From Bacillota bacterium (GTDB lineage: Bacteria > Bacillota_E > Symbiobacteriia > JAMDAP01): DNA of 21,831 bases. How positions within the stretch are numbered: the stretch's first letter is position 1; the number at the start of each line of letters is the position of its first letter. The notes under the pieces are model-generated. The model searched no databases. It was given only the letters and a program-made list of their open reading frames with translations, and had not been told where the DNA came from. Positions 1 through 6,375 of this stretch are shown here, piece after piece. Location: contig JAMDAP010000077.1 of NCBI GenBank assembly GCA_023484675.1, positions 1 to 21,831 on the forward strand, given 5' to 3'. Both the position numbers and the translations under genes were made by a program.

Positions 1-167
1 AGCCCAGTGGCCCTGGCAACCAGAAGGTGGGCCAGCTCGTGGGTCAAGAGCCCCCCGAGGAGAACAGCCGCCTCACGGGCGGCGCCTAAGGCGGCGGCAG
101 AACCCAGCAGGGCAAGGAAGAGCCAATGCAGGCGCACCCGGACGCCCAGTACCTGCCCCAGGTGCAT
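1..167 (-). CDS. spoIVFB: SpoIVFB-like M50 site-2 intramembrane metalloprotease, N-terminal part only
   Basis: The first 55 codons of a gene that runs off the left edge. Reading the minus strand from the ATG at 167 gives a short N-terminus with VRVRLHW, a hydrophobic segment, then LLTHELAHLLVARATG. HELAH is the HExxH zinc-binding motif of M50 proteases, set in a membrane segment as in SpoIVFB. In spore formers SpoIVFB cuts pro-sigmaK inside the membrane around the forespore. It lies 21 nt downstream of the SpoIVFA-like gene, matching the usual spoIVFA-spoIVFB operon. A GGTGAGG ribosome binding site precedes the ATG closely. The second metal-binding motif (NPDG-type) and any CBS domain would lie outside the window, so the assignment rests on HELAH, the membrane context and the neighbour. 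Confidence 0.8.
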   Translation of the reverse strand, partial: MHLGQVLGVRVRLHWLFLALLGSAAALGAAREAAVLLGGLLTHELAHLLVARATG

Positions 168-188
168 CGCCTCACCGCCCTCTCCGAC

Positions 189-890
189 CTAGACCGACCC
201 CGCTTCCTCCAGCAGGAAGGGGGATGGATCGACAGCCCGCCCGTCCACCTCAACTTCGAAGTAGACCCTGGCTCCGTCCGAATCGTCCACCTTGCCCAGG
301 ACAGCGTCCCGGCCCAGGCGGTCACCGGCTTTGACCAGCACCTGCCCGGCAAAGGTGCAGCGTGTGCGCAGGCCGCCGCCGTGGTCCAGAGTCAGCCGGT
401 GGCCGGCTGGATCAGGCTCCACGGACACCACGGTGCCTGCCGCTGCGGCGAGCACCGTGGTGCCGGGGTGGGTCTGCAGCTCAAGGCCCTGGAACAGATT
501 ATTCGCCTCCGTCCCCGCGGCGTGACCAAAGGTGCGCACCACAGTGCCCGGCACCGGAGGCACCAGGGTCACCGCCAGGGAACGGCGGAGACGGTCAACA
601 ATCTCCGGCAGCCTGGCCGCCCGCCAGACCGGCGAGGCCTGCACCAGCTGGGCCGCGGCCCGGAAGTCGTAGGGCTGCGTCACAGTCTGCCGGAGCCAGT
701 GGTCGGCTGAGCCAATGAGGGCCAGCCGTTCTCCCCGGTGCAGAGTTGAGAGCAGCACCAACAGAGCCAAGGCGGCCAGGGTCTGCTTGACCCATCGCCT
801 GGCCAACGCATCCGATGTCCACTCCGACAAGGTCGAAAGGCGCCTCCTCAACCAGAGGCGCACGTCCTGGCGCCAACGGCGCCATCTCAT
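189..890 (-). CDS. spoIVFA: SpoIVFA-like protein: membrane-anchored, degenerate M23 (LytM) domain
   Basis: A 233-aa protein with a very basic N-terminus (RWRRWRQDVRLWLRRR), one membrane segment at about 34-50, a linker, and a C-terminal M23/LytM-like fold from about residue 112. The fold is recognisable (GTTVLAAAAGTVV, LDHGGGLRT, YFEVEVDGRAVDPSPFL), but the zinc ligands are gone: the HxGxD region reads FQGLELQ and the HLHFEV region reads RVYFEV. An inactive LytM domain is typical of SpoIVFA, which holds and regulates SpoIVFB in the mother-cell membrane. The ATG at 890 has GGGGGGAT 4 nt upstream and was preferred over an upstream start at 935, which has no good ribosome binding site. Expression under sigmaE is expected from family knowledge, but I could not identify a convincing sigmaE promoter in 891-973. 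Confidence 0.82.
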   Translation of the reverse strand: MRWRRWRQDVRLWLRRRLSTLSEWTSDALARRWVKQTLAALALLVLLSTLHRGERLALIGSADHWLRQTVTQPYDFRAAAQLVQASPVWRAARLPEIVDRLRRSLAVTLVPPVPGTVVRTFGHAAGTEANNLFQGLELQTHPGTTVLAAAAGTVVSVEPDPAGHRLTLDHGGGLRTRCTFAGQVLVKAGDRLGRDAVLGKVDDSDGARVYFEVEVDGRAVDPSPFLLEEAGSV

Positions 891-973
891 TGCTATCCCC
901 CCAAGAAAGGGCAGGTTGTAGACAGGCCCAGTCATGGGTATGCGCCGCTCGTCCGGGCTATACCGGGCGCACC

Positions 974-1008
974 AAAAAGGCGAGAGCCGCGGACGCGACC
1001 CTCGCCTT
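974..1008 (-). terminator. Rho-independent terminator after the SDR gene
   Basis: On the minus strand AAGGCGAG (1008-1001) pairs perfectly with CTCGCCTT (984-977) around a 16-nt G+C-rich loop, and the stem runs directly into TTTTT. It lies about 60 nt past the SDR stop codon and before spoIVFA, so it separates the SDR transcript from the spoIVF operon. The rest of 891-1068 holds nothing else I recognise. Confidence 0.75.
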
Positions 1009-1068
1009 GGAAAACGGCATCAGGAGAGCTTTTGTGCCTGGGGCGATAACCGGAATGCGACAAACAGC

Positions 1069-1791
1069 CTACCGGGAGGGCGGCACCAACGGGCGCACGA
1101 CCACCTCGTTAATAATGACCCCCGCCGGGGCGGCAACGATGTCCAGGGCCACCTGAGCCACGTCGCTGGGCTTCAAGGCATAGGACGGACCTTGGCCGGG
1201 TTCCTTGTCATTGAAGTAGGTGTCGACCGAGCCCGGGGCGATGACGGAGACCTTGATCTTATGTGGTTTGGCCTCCTTCATCAGGGTCTCGGTGACGGCC
1301 TGCATACCCCACTTGGTGGCTGAGTAGCCGGCGCCGCCTTCCTTCGTGGTGGTTCCGGCAACGCTGGAGATGTTGACCACGTGGCCGGCCTTCTGCCGGA
1401 TGAAGATGGGCCAAACCGCCTTGGTGCAAAGAAAAGGCCCCTTGAGGTTGACGGCCATCATCTGGTCCCACTGAGCCTCGGTGAGATCCGATAGCGGAGC
1501 GAAGTAGCCGACACCGGCATTGTTCACCAGGATGTCCACACGGTCCCAGCGCGCTAGGATCTCCTCAACGGCGTGGTTGACGTCTGCGGACTGGGTGACG
1601 TCGCCAGGAAGCACCAGGGTTTCGCCACCGCCAGCAGCGATGGCCGCCGCCACCTTCTCCAGATCCTCCTGCTTGCGCGCGAAAAGAGCGACACGGGCGC
1701 CCTCACGTCCAAACGCTTCTGCAATGGCCCGGCCGATGCCTCGGCTGGCTCCCGTCACGAAGGCCACACGGCCGTCCAACCGCCCACCCAT
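1069..1791 (-). CDS. SDR family NAD(P)-dependent oxidoreductase (FabG/YdfG-like)
   Basis: A 240-aa classical short-chain dehydrogenase/reductase of normal length. Visible motifs: cofactor-binding TGASRGIG (13-20), NNAG (90-93), structural Asn115 (MAVNLKG), catalytic Ser142/143, Tyr156 and Lys160 (GYSATK), and APGSVDT after the active site. ARK following the second strand suggests NADP(H) preference. The C-terminal INEVVVRPLVP resembles YdfG-type 3-hydroxy acid dehydrogenases more than strict FabG, so the substrate cannot be named. The ATG at 1791 has GGAGG 8 nt upstream; a longer in-frame extension exists but is not family-like. It is divergent from the DctP-like gene and ends at its own terminator. 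The 183-nt gap 1792-1974 must hold both promoters; I see no good -35/-10 pair there. Confidence 0.88.
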   Translation of the reverse strand: MGGRLDGRVAFVTGASRGIGRAIAEAFGREGARVALFARKQEDLEKVAAAIAAGGGETLVLPGDVTQSADVNHAVEEILARWDRVDILVNNAGVGYFAPLSDLTEAQWDQMMAVNLKGPFLCTKAVWPIFIRQKAGHVVNISSVAGTTTKEGGAGYSATKWGMQAVTETLMKEAKPHKIKVSVIAPGSVDTYFNDKEPGQGPSYALKPSDVAQVALDIVAAPAGVIINEVVVRPLVPPSR

Positions 1792-1974
1792 CGTTATCGC
1801 CTCCAGCCCCAACTTCGACCTTTCCGGCACATCTCCTGCTGGAGCCGGGCACAATCGGGGAAAGGAACTCAGGACCGGTCCGTCCCCATGCCGAACCGCC
1901 ACGCAGGAGCGGGGCAGGCCGACCGCCAAGTACTGCAAGTATCACATGTTCACATTGTCCAAGGGGGACATCCC

Positions 1975-3024
1975 ATGCGCCGCCGACTCGCTGTCGTCCT
2001 TATCCTGCTGCTGGCAACCGCCTTCGCGGTTACCGTGCAGGCCGCCCGTGACCGCCGCTCCCACCCACTCCCCTCCTTTGTCCGGCTGGGAAGCGACGCC
2101 GGCCTGGACTCGCCTCAGGGAGCGGCCAGCCGCGAGTTCCTTCGCCTGCTTGAATCACGCGGTGGCGGACGAGTGGTGGTGCGCCCCTTCCTCGATGGCA
2201 GTTTCGGCAACGAGGAGACCCTGGCGCCCAAGGTGCAGCAGGGTATTGTGGAAGCGGCAGTCCTGGGGCGCCCCCTCTGGCGTTTTGATCCGGCCTGGCA
2301 GATGTTTGACCTGCCCTTTGTGGTCCGTAGCCGGGGGTCGGCGGACCGGCTCTGGGCCGAGGTCGGTCCGGAGTTAACGCGGCGGCTGCGGGAAAGAGGC
2401 CTGGTCTTGGCCGCCGTCTGGGACGGGGGGACCGTCGCCATCGACGCTCGCCGCCCGCTGGCCTCGGCACAGGATTGGCAGGGACTGCGCCTGTTCAGCG
2501 GGCTGTCTCCGGCGGGAGCGAGAGCGGCGGAGGGGCTGGGAGCGACGGCGGCCTGGGGTGCCCTGGACCGGGAGTTGGAGAGCATCCACAGCGGCTCCGT
2601 TGACGCCTTTGCCGCGCCCCTGCCGGAGATGCTGCAAGGCCGGTACGGCCCCATCTCGGGAGAGGTCCTGGAAGGGTACGGGTACCGCCCGGTACTGCTG
2701 CTTTTCAGCGCCCTGTGGTGGGACCGCCAGCCGGCCGAGGTCCAGCAACTGCTGCTCACCTGCGCCCAAGAGGCAGCACCGGCAGCCCGTCAGGCCGCCC
2801 TGTCCGCGGAGGCCCAGGCCCGCCTCACCTGGCGGCAAGCCGGAGTCACCTTGGCCGGCCCGCCGCCGCTGCCGGCCCTCCCGGCGGCGCAGGGCCAGGG
2901 CCTGCAGAGCTTTGAGCGGGACCTGTCGCCCGACCTTCGCCGGTCGTTCAACGAAGCTCTCCAGAAAGCGAATTTCCGCCCGGACCCGGCGACAAAGGCC
3001 CTGGGCAAACCGGCGACGCCCTAG
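1975..3024 (+). CDS. DctP-like (TRAP-type) periplasmic/extracytoplasmic solute-binding protein, orphan
   Basis: A 349-aa exported protein. MRRRL, a hydrophobic core and a VQA cleavage site near residue 23 form a Sec signal peptide; there is no lipobox cysteine. The rest follows the DctP/bacterial solute-binding family 7 pattern: VVVRPFLDGSFGNEETLAPKVQQG (read as two adjoining blocks, 67-90), a DLPF block near 112, DWQGLRLF (157-164), then LGATAAWGALDRELESI and GSVDAFAAPLPEM (about 187-219). In characterised DctP proteins the strand after GLK carries a conserved Arg that binds the ligand carboxylate; here the stretch reads GLRLFSG, so that residue seems absent or shifted. No DctQ/DctM membrane subunits lie nearby. 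The ATG has AGGGGGA 6 nt upstream. It is convergent with rodA and shares the last 4 nt. Family assignment is fair, ligand and partner unknown. Confidence 0.75.
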   Translation: MRRRLAVVLILLLATAFAVTVQAARDRRSHPLPSFVRLGSDAGLDSPQGAASREFLRLLESRGGGRVVVRPFLDGSFGNEETLAPKVQQGIVEAAVLGRPLWRFDPAWQMFDLPFVVRSRGSADRLWAEVGPELTRRLRERGLVLAAVWDGGTVAIDARRPLASAQDWQGLRLFSGLSPAGARAAEGLGATAAWGALDRELESIHSGSVDAFAAPLPEMLQGRYGPISGEVLEGYGYRPVLLLFSALWWDRQPAEVQQLLLTCAQEAAPAARQAALSAEAQARLTWRQAGVTLAGPPPLPALPAAQGQGLQSFERDLSPDLRRSFNEALQKANFRPDPATKALGKPATP

Positions 3025-4130
3025 AACAAGATCTTTTGTCGTCGCATGTAGACATTGAGGAGAATACCGATCCCCATGGCGTTGCTCAGGGTGGGGCTGC
3101 CTCCATAACTGACGAAGGGCAGGGGGATGCCCGTCACCGGCATAATGCCCATGGTCATGCCGGCGTTGATCAGCAGGTGGAAGGCGATCATCGACGTGAC
3201 CCCGGTAGCCACCAGGGTGCCGAACAAGTCCTTGCTCTCGCTGACCACCCGCATCGCCCGCAGCAGCAGGATCAGGAACAGGGCCAGCAGGGCTACGGAA
3301 CCGATGAAGCCGAGTTCCTCGCCGATGACCGAGAAGATAAAATCCGTGTGCCGTTCCGGCAGGAAGCTCAGCTGGGTCTGGGTGCCGAAGAAGAGCCCCT
3401 TACCCACCGGGCCGCCGGAGCCGATGGCAATCTTGGACTGCAGCACGTGGTAACCGGCGCCGGTGGGGTCCGCCTCGGGGTTGACCAGGACGATCAGGCG
3501 CTTCAACTGATAGTCCTGCAGCGGGAATTTTAAGTGGAATTTGAGCTGCGCCAACACCACGGAGACCGCCGCCGCCAGGCCGCCGCCAAAGAGCAGCAGC
3601 AGCTTGCGCACCGGTGCACCGGCCATGAAGAGCATCCCGACCAGGATGGCCACGAACACCAGCGACGTCCCCAGGTCCGGCTGAATCAGCACCAGGAGCA
3701 GGGGCGGAACGATGTGGGCCATGGCCCAAAGGAGCTCTGACCAGGTGGTGATGCGCTCCCGGCGGCTCAGGGACGCGGCCAGGGTGATGATGATGATGAT
3801 CTTGGCGAACTCGGAGGGCTGGTACTGAAAGGGGCCCAGCTTGATCCAGCGCTGGGCGCCCAGGGCCTCGTAACCCACAAAGCGCACAGCCAACAGCTGA
3901 AGCAGGTTGAATCCGTAGAGGAGGCCGCTGTAACGGGGCCAACCGGTGTAGTCCGAACTCACCACGGCCGCGGCGGCGACCCAGCCCAGGGCCACATTGA
4001 GGAGCTGGCGCTTGACGTAGTACAGCGAGGGGGCGGTGGCGCTGCGGATGGCCACCAGGCCGAAGGCCATGATTCCCAGGGCTACGGCGATCATGACGAA
4101 GTCAAGGTTCTTCAGTAACCGGCGCTCCAT
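3021..4130 (-). CDS. rodA: RodA, SEDS-family peptidoglycan glycosyltransferase of the elongasome
   Basis: A 369-aa polytopic membrane protein with about ten hydrophobic segments. SEDS signatures are intact: GAQRWIKLGPFQYQPSEFAK (91-110), IQPDLGTSLVF (149-159), PERHTDFIFSVIGEELGF (258-275, containing Asp263, which corresponds to the essential loop Asp of RodA), and GIPLPFVSYGGS (334-345). RodA polymerises lipid II into glycan strands together with a class B PBP; the PBP2 encoded at 6376-8370 is the obvious partner. RodA rather than FtsW is inferred from the mre/min context and the TDFIF motif. The ATG has a GGGCGGGAG ribosome binding site. A terminator separates it from minE, so it probably has its own promoter (see 4223-4252). 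Its TAG stop overlaps the TAG of the convergent DctP-like gene. Confidence 0.93.
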   Translation of the reverse strand: MERRLLKNLDFVMIAVALGIMAFGLVAIRSATAPSLYYVKRQLLNVALGWVAAAAVVSSDYTGWPRYSGLLYGFNLLQLLAVRFVGYEALGAQRWIKLGPFQYQPSEFAKIIIIITLAASLSRRERITTWSELLWAMAHIVPPLLLVLIQPDLGTSLVFVAILVGMLFMAGAPVRKLLLLFGGGLAAAVSVVLAQLKFHLKFPLQDYQLKRLIVLVNPEADPTGAGYHVLQSKIAIGSGGPVGKGLFFGTQTQLSFLPERHTDFIFSVIGEELGFIGSVALLALFLILLLRAMRVVSESKDLFGTLVATGVTSMIAFHLLINAGMTMGIMPVTGIPLPFVSYGGSPTLSNAMGIGILLNVYMRRQKILF

Positions 4131-4192
4131 GCTCCCGCCCCACCCCCTTTCCCACCCGGCCCGTCCTCGGACGGTACCTGCCGAAAAGCATC

Positions 4193-4222
4193 AAAAAAGG
4201 CGGCCGAAATCGGCCACCTTTT
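4193..4222 (-). terminator. Rho-independent terminator after minE (near-symmetrical, possibly bidirectional)
   Basis: Stem of two perfect blocks, AAAAGG with CCTTTT and GGCCGA with TCGGCC, separated by one C/A mismatch (4201/4216), with a tiny loop at 4208-4209. On the minus strand it reads into CCTTTTTT, a good U-tract, about 48 nt after the minE stop. It closes the minCDE transcript. A second perfect inverted repeat, CCGTCC-TC-GGACGG (4161-4174), lies between it and rodA and would be a small hairpin in the rodA leader. Confidence 0.8.
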
Positions 4223-4252
4223 ATTATACAAGCATTCCCCGGAACTGGTCTA
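4223..4252 (-). promoter_or_regulatory. Candidate sigmaA promoter for rodA, overlapping the minE terminator
   Basis: On the minus strand a perfect TATAAT (4228-4223) has TAGACC (4252-4247, four of six matches to TTGACA) 18 nt upstream. Initiation would fall near 4216, inside the terminator stem, so a rodA transcript starting there would lack one stem arm. The -10 is exact but the -35 is weak, and the terminator U-rich flank makes a chance TATAAT more likely here. Confidence 0.4.
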
Positions 4253-4269
4253 CGAGGTGATGCTGGCAG

Positions 4270-4548
4270 TTACTGACGGCTGACGAAATTGCGCTTCATG
4301 CGCCGGACAGGGATGCTGGCAACCAAGGCCACCGAGTTCTCAGCGGTGGTGAGGTTGACATCCATGGCTCCATCATCGATCTCCATGTATTCGGAAATGA
4401 CGCGAATAAGCTCGTTCTTGAGCATCTCCAAGAACTGCGGGGAGACGTTGGCGCGGTCATGAACCAAAACCAGCCGGAGACGCTCCTTGGCAATGTCTTT
4501 GGATGACCCTGCGTCTCGCCCGAAGACCCGGTTAATCAAGTCCAACAC
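4270..4548 (-). CDS. minE: MinE, topological specificity factor for division-site selection
   Basis: A 92-aa protein from the GTG at 4548: a hydrophobic N-terminal membrane-targeting segment (LDLINRVFG), the anti-MinCD helix region (SSKDIAKERLRLVLVHDRA), and the dimerising C-terminal domain (SPQFLEMLKNELIRVISEYMEID). MinE stimulates the MinD ATPase and drives MinCD off the membrane at midcell. The GTG at 4548 has AGGGGG 7 nt upstream and gives the canonical start; an in-frame GTG at 4572 directly after the minD stop would add eight residues and cannot be excluded. It is the last gene of minCDE and is followed by a terminator. Having MinE rather than DivIVA/MinJ control is usual for Clostridia. 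Confidence 0.93.
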   Translation of the reverse strand: MLDLINRVFGRDAGSSKDIAKERLRLVLVHDRANVSPQFLEMLKNELIRVISEYMEIDDGAMDVNLTTAENSVALVASIPVRRMKRNFVSRQ

Positions 4549-4572
4549 CCTCCATCCCCCTCTCTCCGCCAC

Positions 4573-5373
4573 TTAGTTCGCCCCCAAACCCATAATGCGT
4601 TTCAACTTGGAGAAGAATCCGTCTTCCGTTTCCAAGCTCATCAGCGGCACGTCCTCGCCTTGCAGGCGGCGGGCAATGTTGCGGTAGGCCTCGCCGGCCT
4701 TGGAGCCCGATGACAGCACCGCCGGCTCGCCACGGTTGGTGGAGACGACGATAGACTCGTCGTCAGGCACCACGCCCAACAGGTCGATGGCCAGGATGTC
4801 GATCATATCGCTGATGTCCATCATGTCGCCCTGTTTGACCATCTTGGGGCGGATGCGGTTGATGATCAACATGGGCGGCGCCATTTGGGCCGCCTCCAGC
4901 AGACCGATGATGCGGTCTGCGTCGCGCACCGCCGAAACCTCCGGGGTTGTGACGATGATGGCCTTCTCGGCCCCGGCGATGGCGTTCTTAAAGCCCTGCT
5001 CGATGCCCGCCGGGCTGTCAACGATAACGAAGTCGAACTCCTTGGTGAGCTCCTCCACCAGGCCCTTCATCTGGTCTGGGCTGACGGCAGTCTTGTCCCT
5101 GGTTTGCGCCGCAGGCAGCAGGTAGAGGCTCTCGAACCGTTTGTCCTTGATCAGGGCCTGCTTCAGCCGGCAATAGCCCTCCACCACATCCACCAGGTCG
5201 TAAACGATGCGGTTCTCCAAGCCCATGACCACGTCCAGGTTACGAAGCCCGATATCCGCGTCCATGAGCACGACCTTGTTGCCGGACATCGCCAGGGCTG
5301 TGCCCAGGTTCGCGGTGGTCGTCGTCTTGCCGACTCCACCCTTGCCCGAGGTCACCACGATTGCCTGACCCAT
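4573..5373 (-). CDS. minD: MinD, septum-site-determining membrane ATPase
   Basis: A 266-aa deviant-Walker-A ATPase. Motifs: GKGGVGKTT (10-18) with the signature lysine Lys11, DADIGLRNLD (38-47), VDSPAGIE (118-125), and the C-terminal amphipathic membrane-targeting helix FFSKLKRIMGLG. ATP-bound MinD dimerises on the membrane and recruits MinC to block FtsZ assembly away from midcell. The ATG at 5373 is preceded by GGGAGGAAACAG; an upstream in-frame start at 5409 would overlap the minC stop and lacks a comparable site. It begins 32 nt after minC. Confidence 0.96.
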   Translation of the reverse strand: MGQAIVVTSGKGGVGKTTTTANLGTALAMSGNKVVLMDADIGLRNLDVVMGLENRIVYDLVDVVEGYCRLKQALIKDKRFESLYLLPAAQTRDKTAVSPDQMKGLVEELTKEFDFVIVDSPAGIEQGFKNAIAGAEKAIIVTTPEVSAVRDADRIIGLLEAAQMAPPMLIINRIRPKMVKQGDMMDISDMIDILAIDLLGVVPDDESIVVSTNRGEPAVLSSGSKAGEAYRNIARRLQGEDVPLMSLETEDGFFSKLKRIMGLGAN

Positions 5374-5405
5374 TCTGTTTCCTCCCTGCTCGTGATACAG
5401 AGCTC

Positions 5406-6149
5406 TCAACCCGCGTGGGGCAAGTAAGGCTCAATGACAACCATGCCGTTCTTGATGGAGGCGACCTCGGGCAACCGGGCCTGGCCCGCCTCCGGGCTAT
5501 CCGGAGCTCGGCTGATGAAGTTGGCAATGCGGAGCTGCGTGGGTTCAAGGCGAAAAGCCGCCACCACCGCACGCTGGTTGCCTGTACAGCCGGCATGCGC
5601 CACTCCTCGAAGTACGCCCATCACCACGATATCGCCGGCAGCGGTCACCACGGCGCCTGGGTTCACATCCCCAAGAACCACCACATTACCGCCAAACTGA
5701 ACTCGCTGACCGGAACGGAGCGTTCGCCGCACCAGAACCGTATCCGGATCGGCAACAGCCTTCTCCGGCTTGTCCATCTTTTGCTCATGCGACACAGGTC
5801 GCTGCCCGGCCGCCTCCGCCCGTCGGTCACCGGGCTGACCGGGGCCGGCGTCTGCAGCCTCCTCTTGCCCCTCATCCCCGATCTCGGGATGGGTGTGAAG
5901 CACATCCACCAGCCGCAGACCGTGCTTGCCACGGAGCAACTCGTCCAACTCCACCAACTGGGTCGTGGTCAGCAAGCGTCGCCCCACGTCCAGCGTGACC
6001 TCGGCGCCTTCAAAGAAAAAACGCTCGGCAAGCGCCAGCTTCTCCGCCAGCTTCTCTTTGAGCGAAGGATACTCCAACTCGTCGTTCAGAACCGCCAACA
6101 CGCCGTTTTTCTGGCCTTTAAAGATTATGTCTTCCTGCCGCTTGCTCAA
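5406..6149 (-). CDS. minC: MinC, FtsZ assembly inhibitor
   Basis: A 247-aa protein from the TTG at 6149. The N-terminal FtsZ-inhibiting domain (1 to about 92) starts EDIIFKGQKNGVLAVLND; a Glu/Ala/Pro-rich linker spans about 92-135; the C-terminal beta-helix domain (136-247) carries RSGQ (145-148), the MinD-binding signature, then VVVLGDVNPGA and GDIVVMGVLRGVAHAG. TTG is chosen because GGGGAAGG lies 7 nt upstream and the protein then begins at the usual family position. In-frame ATGs at 6218 and 6212 would put this ribosome binding site inside the gene and add residues encoded by a tandem repeat. First gene of minCDE, about 226 nt after PBP2. Confidence 0.93.
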   Translation of the reverse strand: MSKRQEDIIFKGQKNGVLAVLNDELEYPSLKEKLAEKLALAERFFFEGAEVTLDVGRRLLTTTQLVELDELLRGKHGLRLVDVLHTHPEIGDEGQEEAADAGPGQPGDRRAEAAGQRPVSHEQKMDKPEKAVADPDTVLVRRTLRSGQRVQFGGNVVVLGDVNPGAVVTAAGDIVVMGVLRGVAHAGCTGNQRAVVAAFRLEPTQLRIANFISRAPDSPEAGQARLPEVASIKNGMVVIEPYLPHAG

Positions 6150-6208
6150 CGGAACGCCTTCCCCTCTTTCCGGCGCATTCGCCCGGGTGGCCACGGCGGC
6201 ACACGCCT

Positions 6209-6230
6209 GCATGTGCATCGCATGTGCATC
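6209..6230. repeat. Tandem 11-bp direct repeat upstream of minC
   Basis: GCATGTGCATC occurs twice head to tail (6209-6219, 6220-6230) and the following GCA begins a third copy. It lies about 60 nt upstream of the minC TTG, in the likely leader or promoter region of minCDE. Function unknown: a repeated operator half-site or simple slippage are both possible. Confidence 0.7.
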
Positions 6231-6335
6231 GCAGGCCCGGTCACCCGATTGGCTTGGTATTCTGCAATAAATATCCAAAACCCTGCTGGTCTCTAGAAAA
6301 AAAGAGGGTCAGAAGGCCTTGTCTTACCGCACCAA

Positions 6336-6364
6336 CCAACACAGTTGGACAGTTTTCAACTGTC
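6336..6364 (-). terminator. Tandem small hairpins after PBP2, possible weak terminator
   Basis: GACAGTT-TTC-AACTGTC (6348-6364, seven perfect pairs) overlaps by one base CCAAC-ACA-GTTGG (6336-6348). They start 11 nt beyond the mrdA stop on the minus strand. No U-tract follows directly; a run of seven T comes only about 30 nt later. They may stabilise the mre transcript 3' end or form a weak terminator. The remainder of 6150-6375 is relatively A+T rich and should contain the minCDE promoter, but I see no clear -35/-10 pair. Confidence 0.4.
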
Positions 6365-6375
6365 TCTCTCGGGCT

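Noticed and set aside
189..890. SpoIVFA-like protein as an active M23 endopeptidase
   Set aside because: Both metal-ligand motifs are lost, and gene order with the HELAH protease fits SpoIVFA better.
1792..1974. Possible divergent promoters, including TTGGAC and TGTGA direct repeats near 1940-1960
   Set aside because: No -10 hexamer at acceptable spacing on either strand; the TGTGA pair is too short to call an operator.
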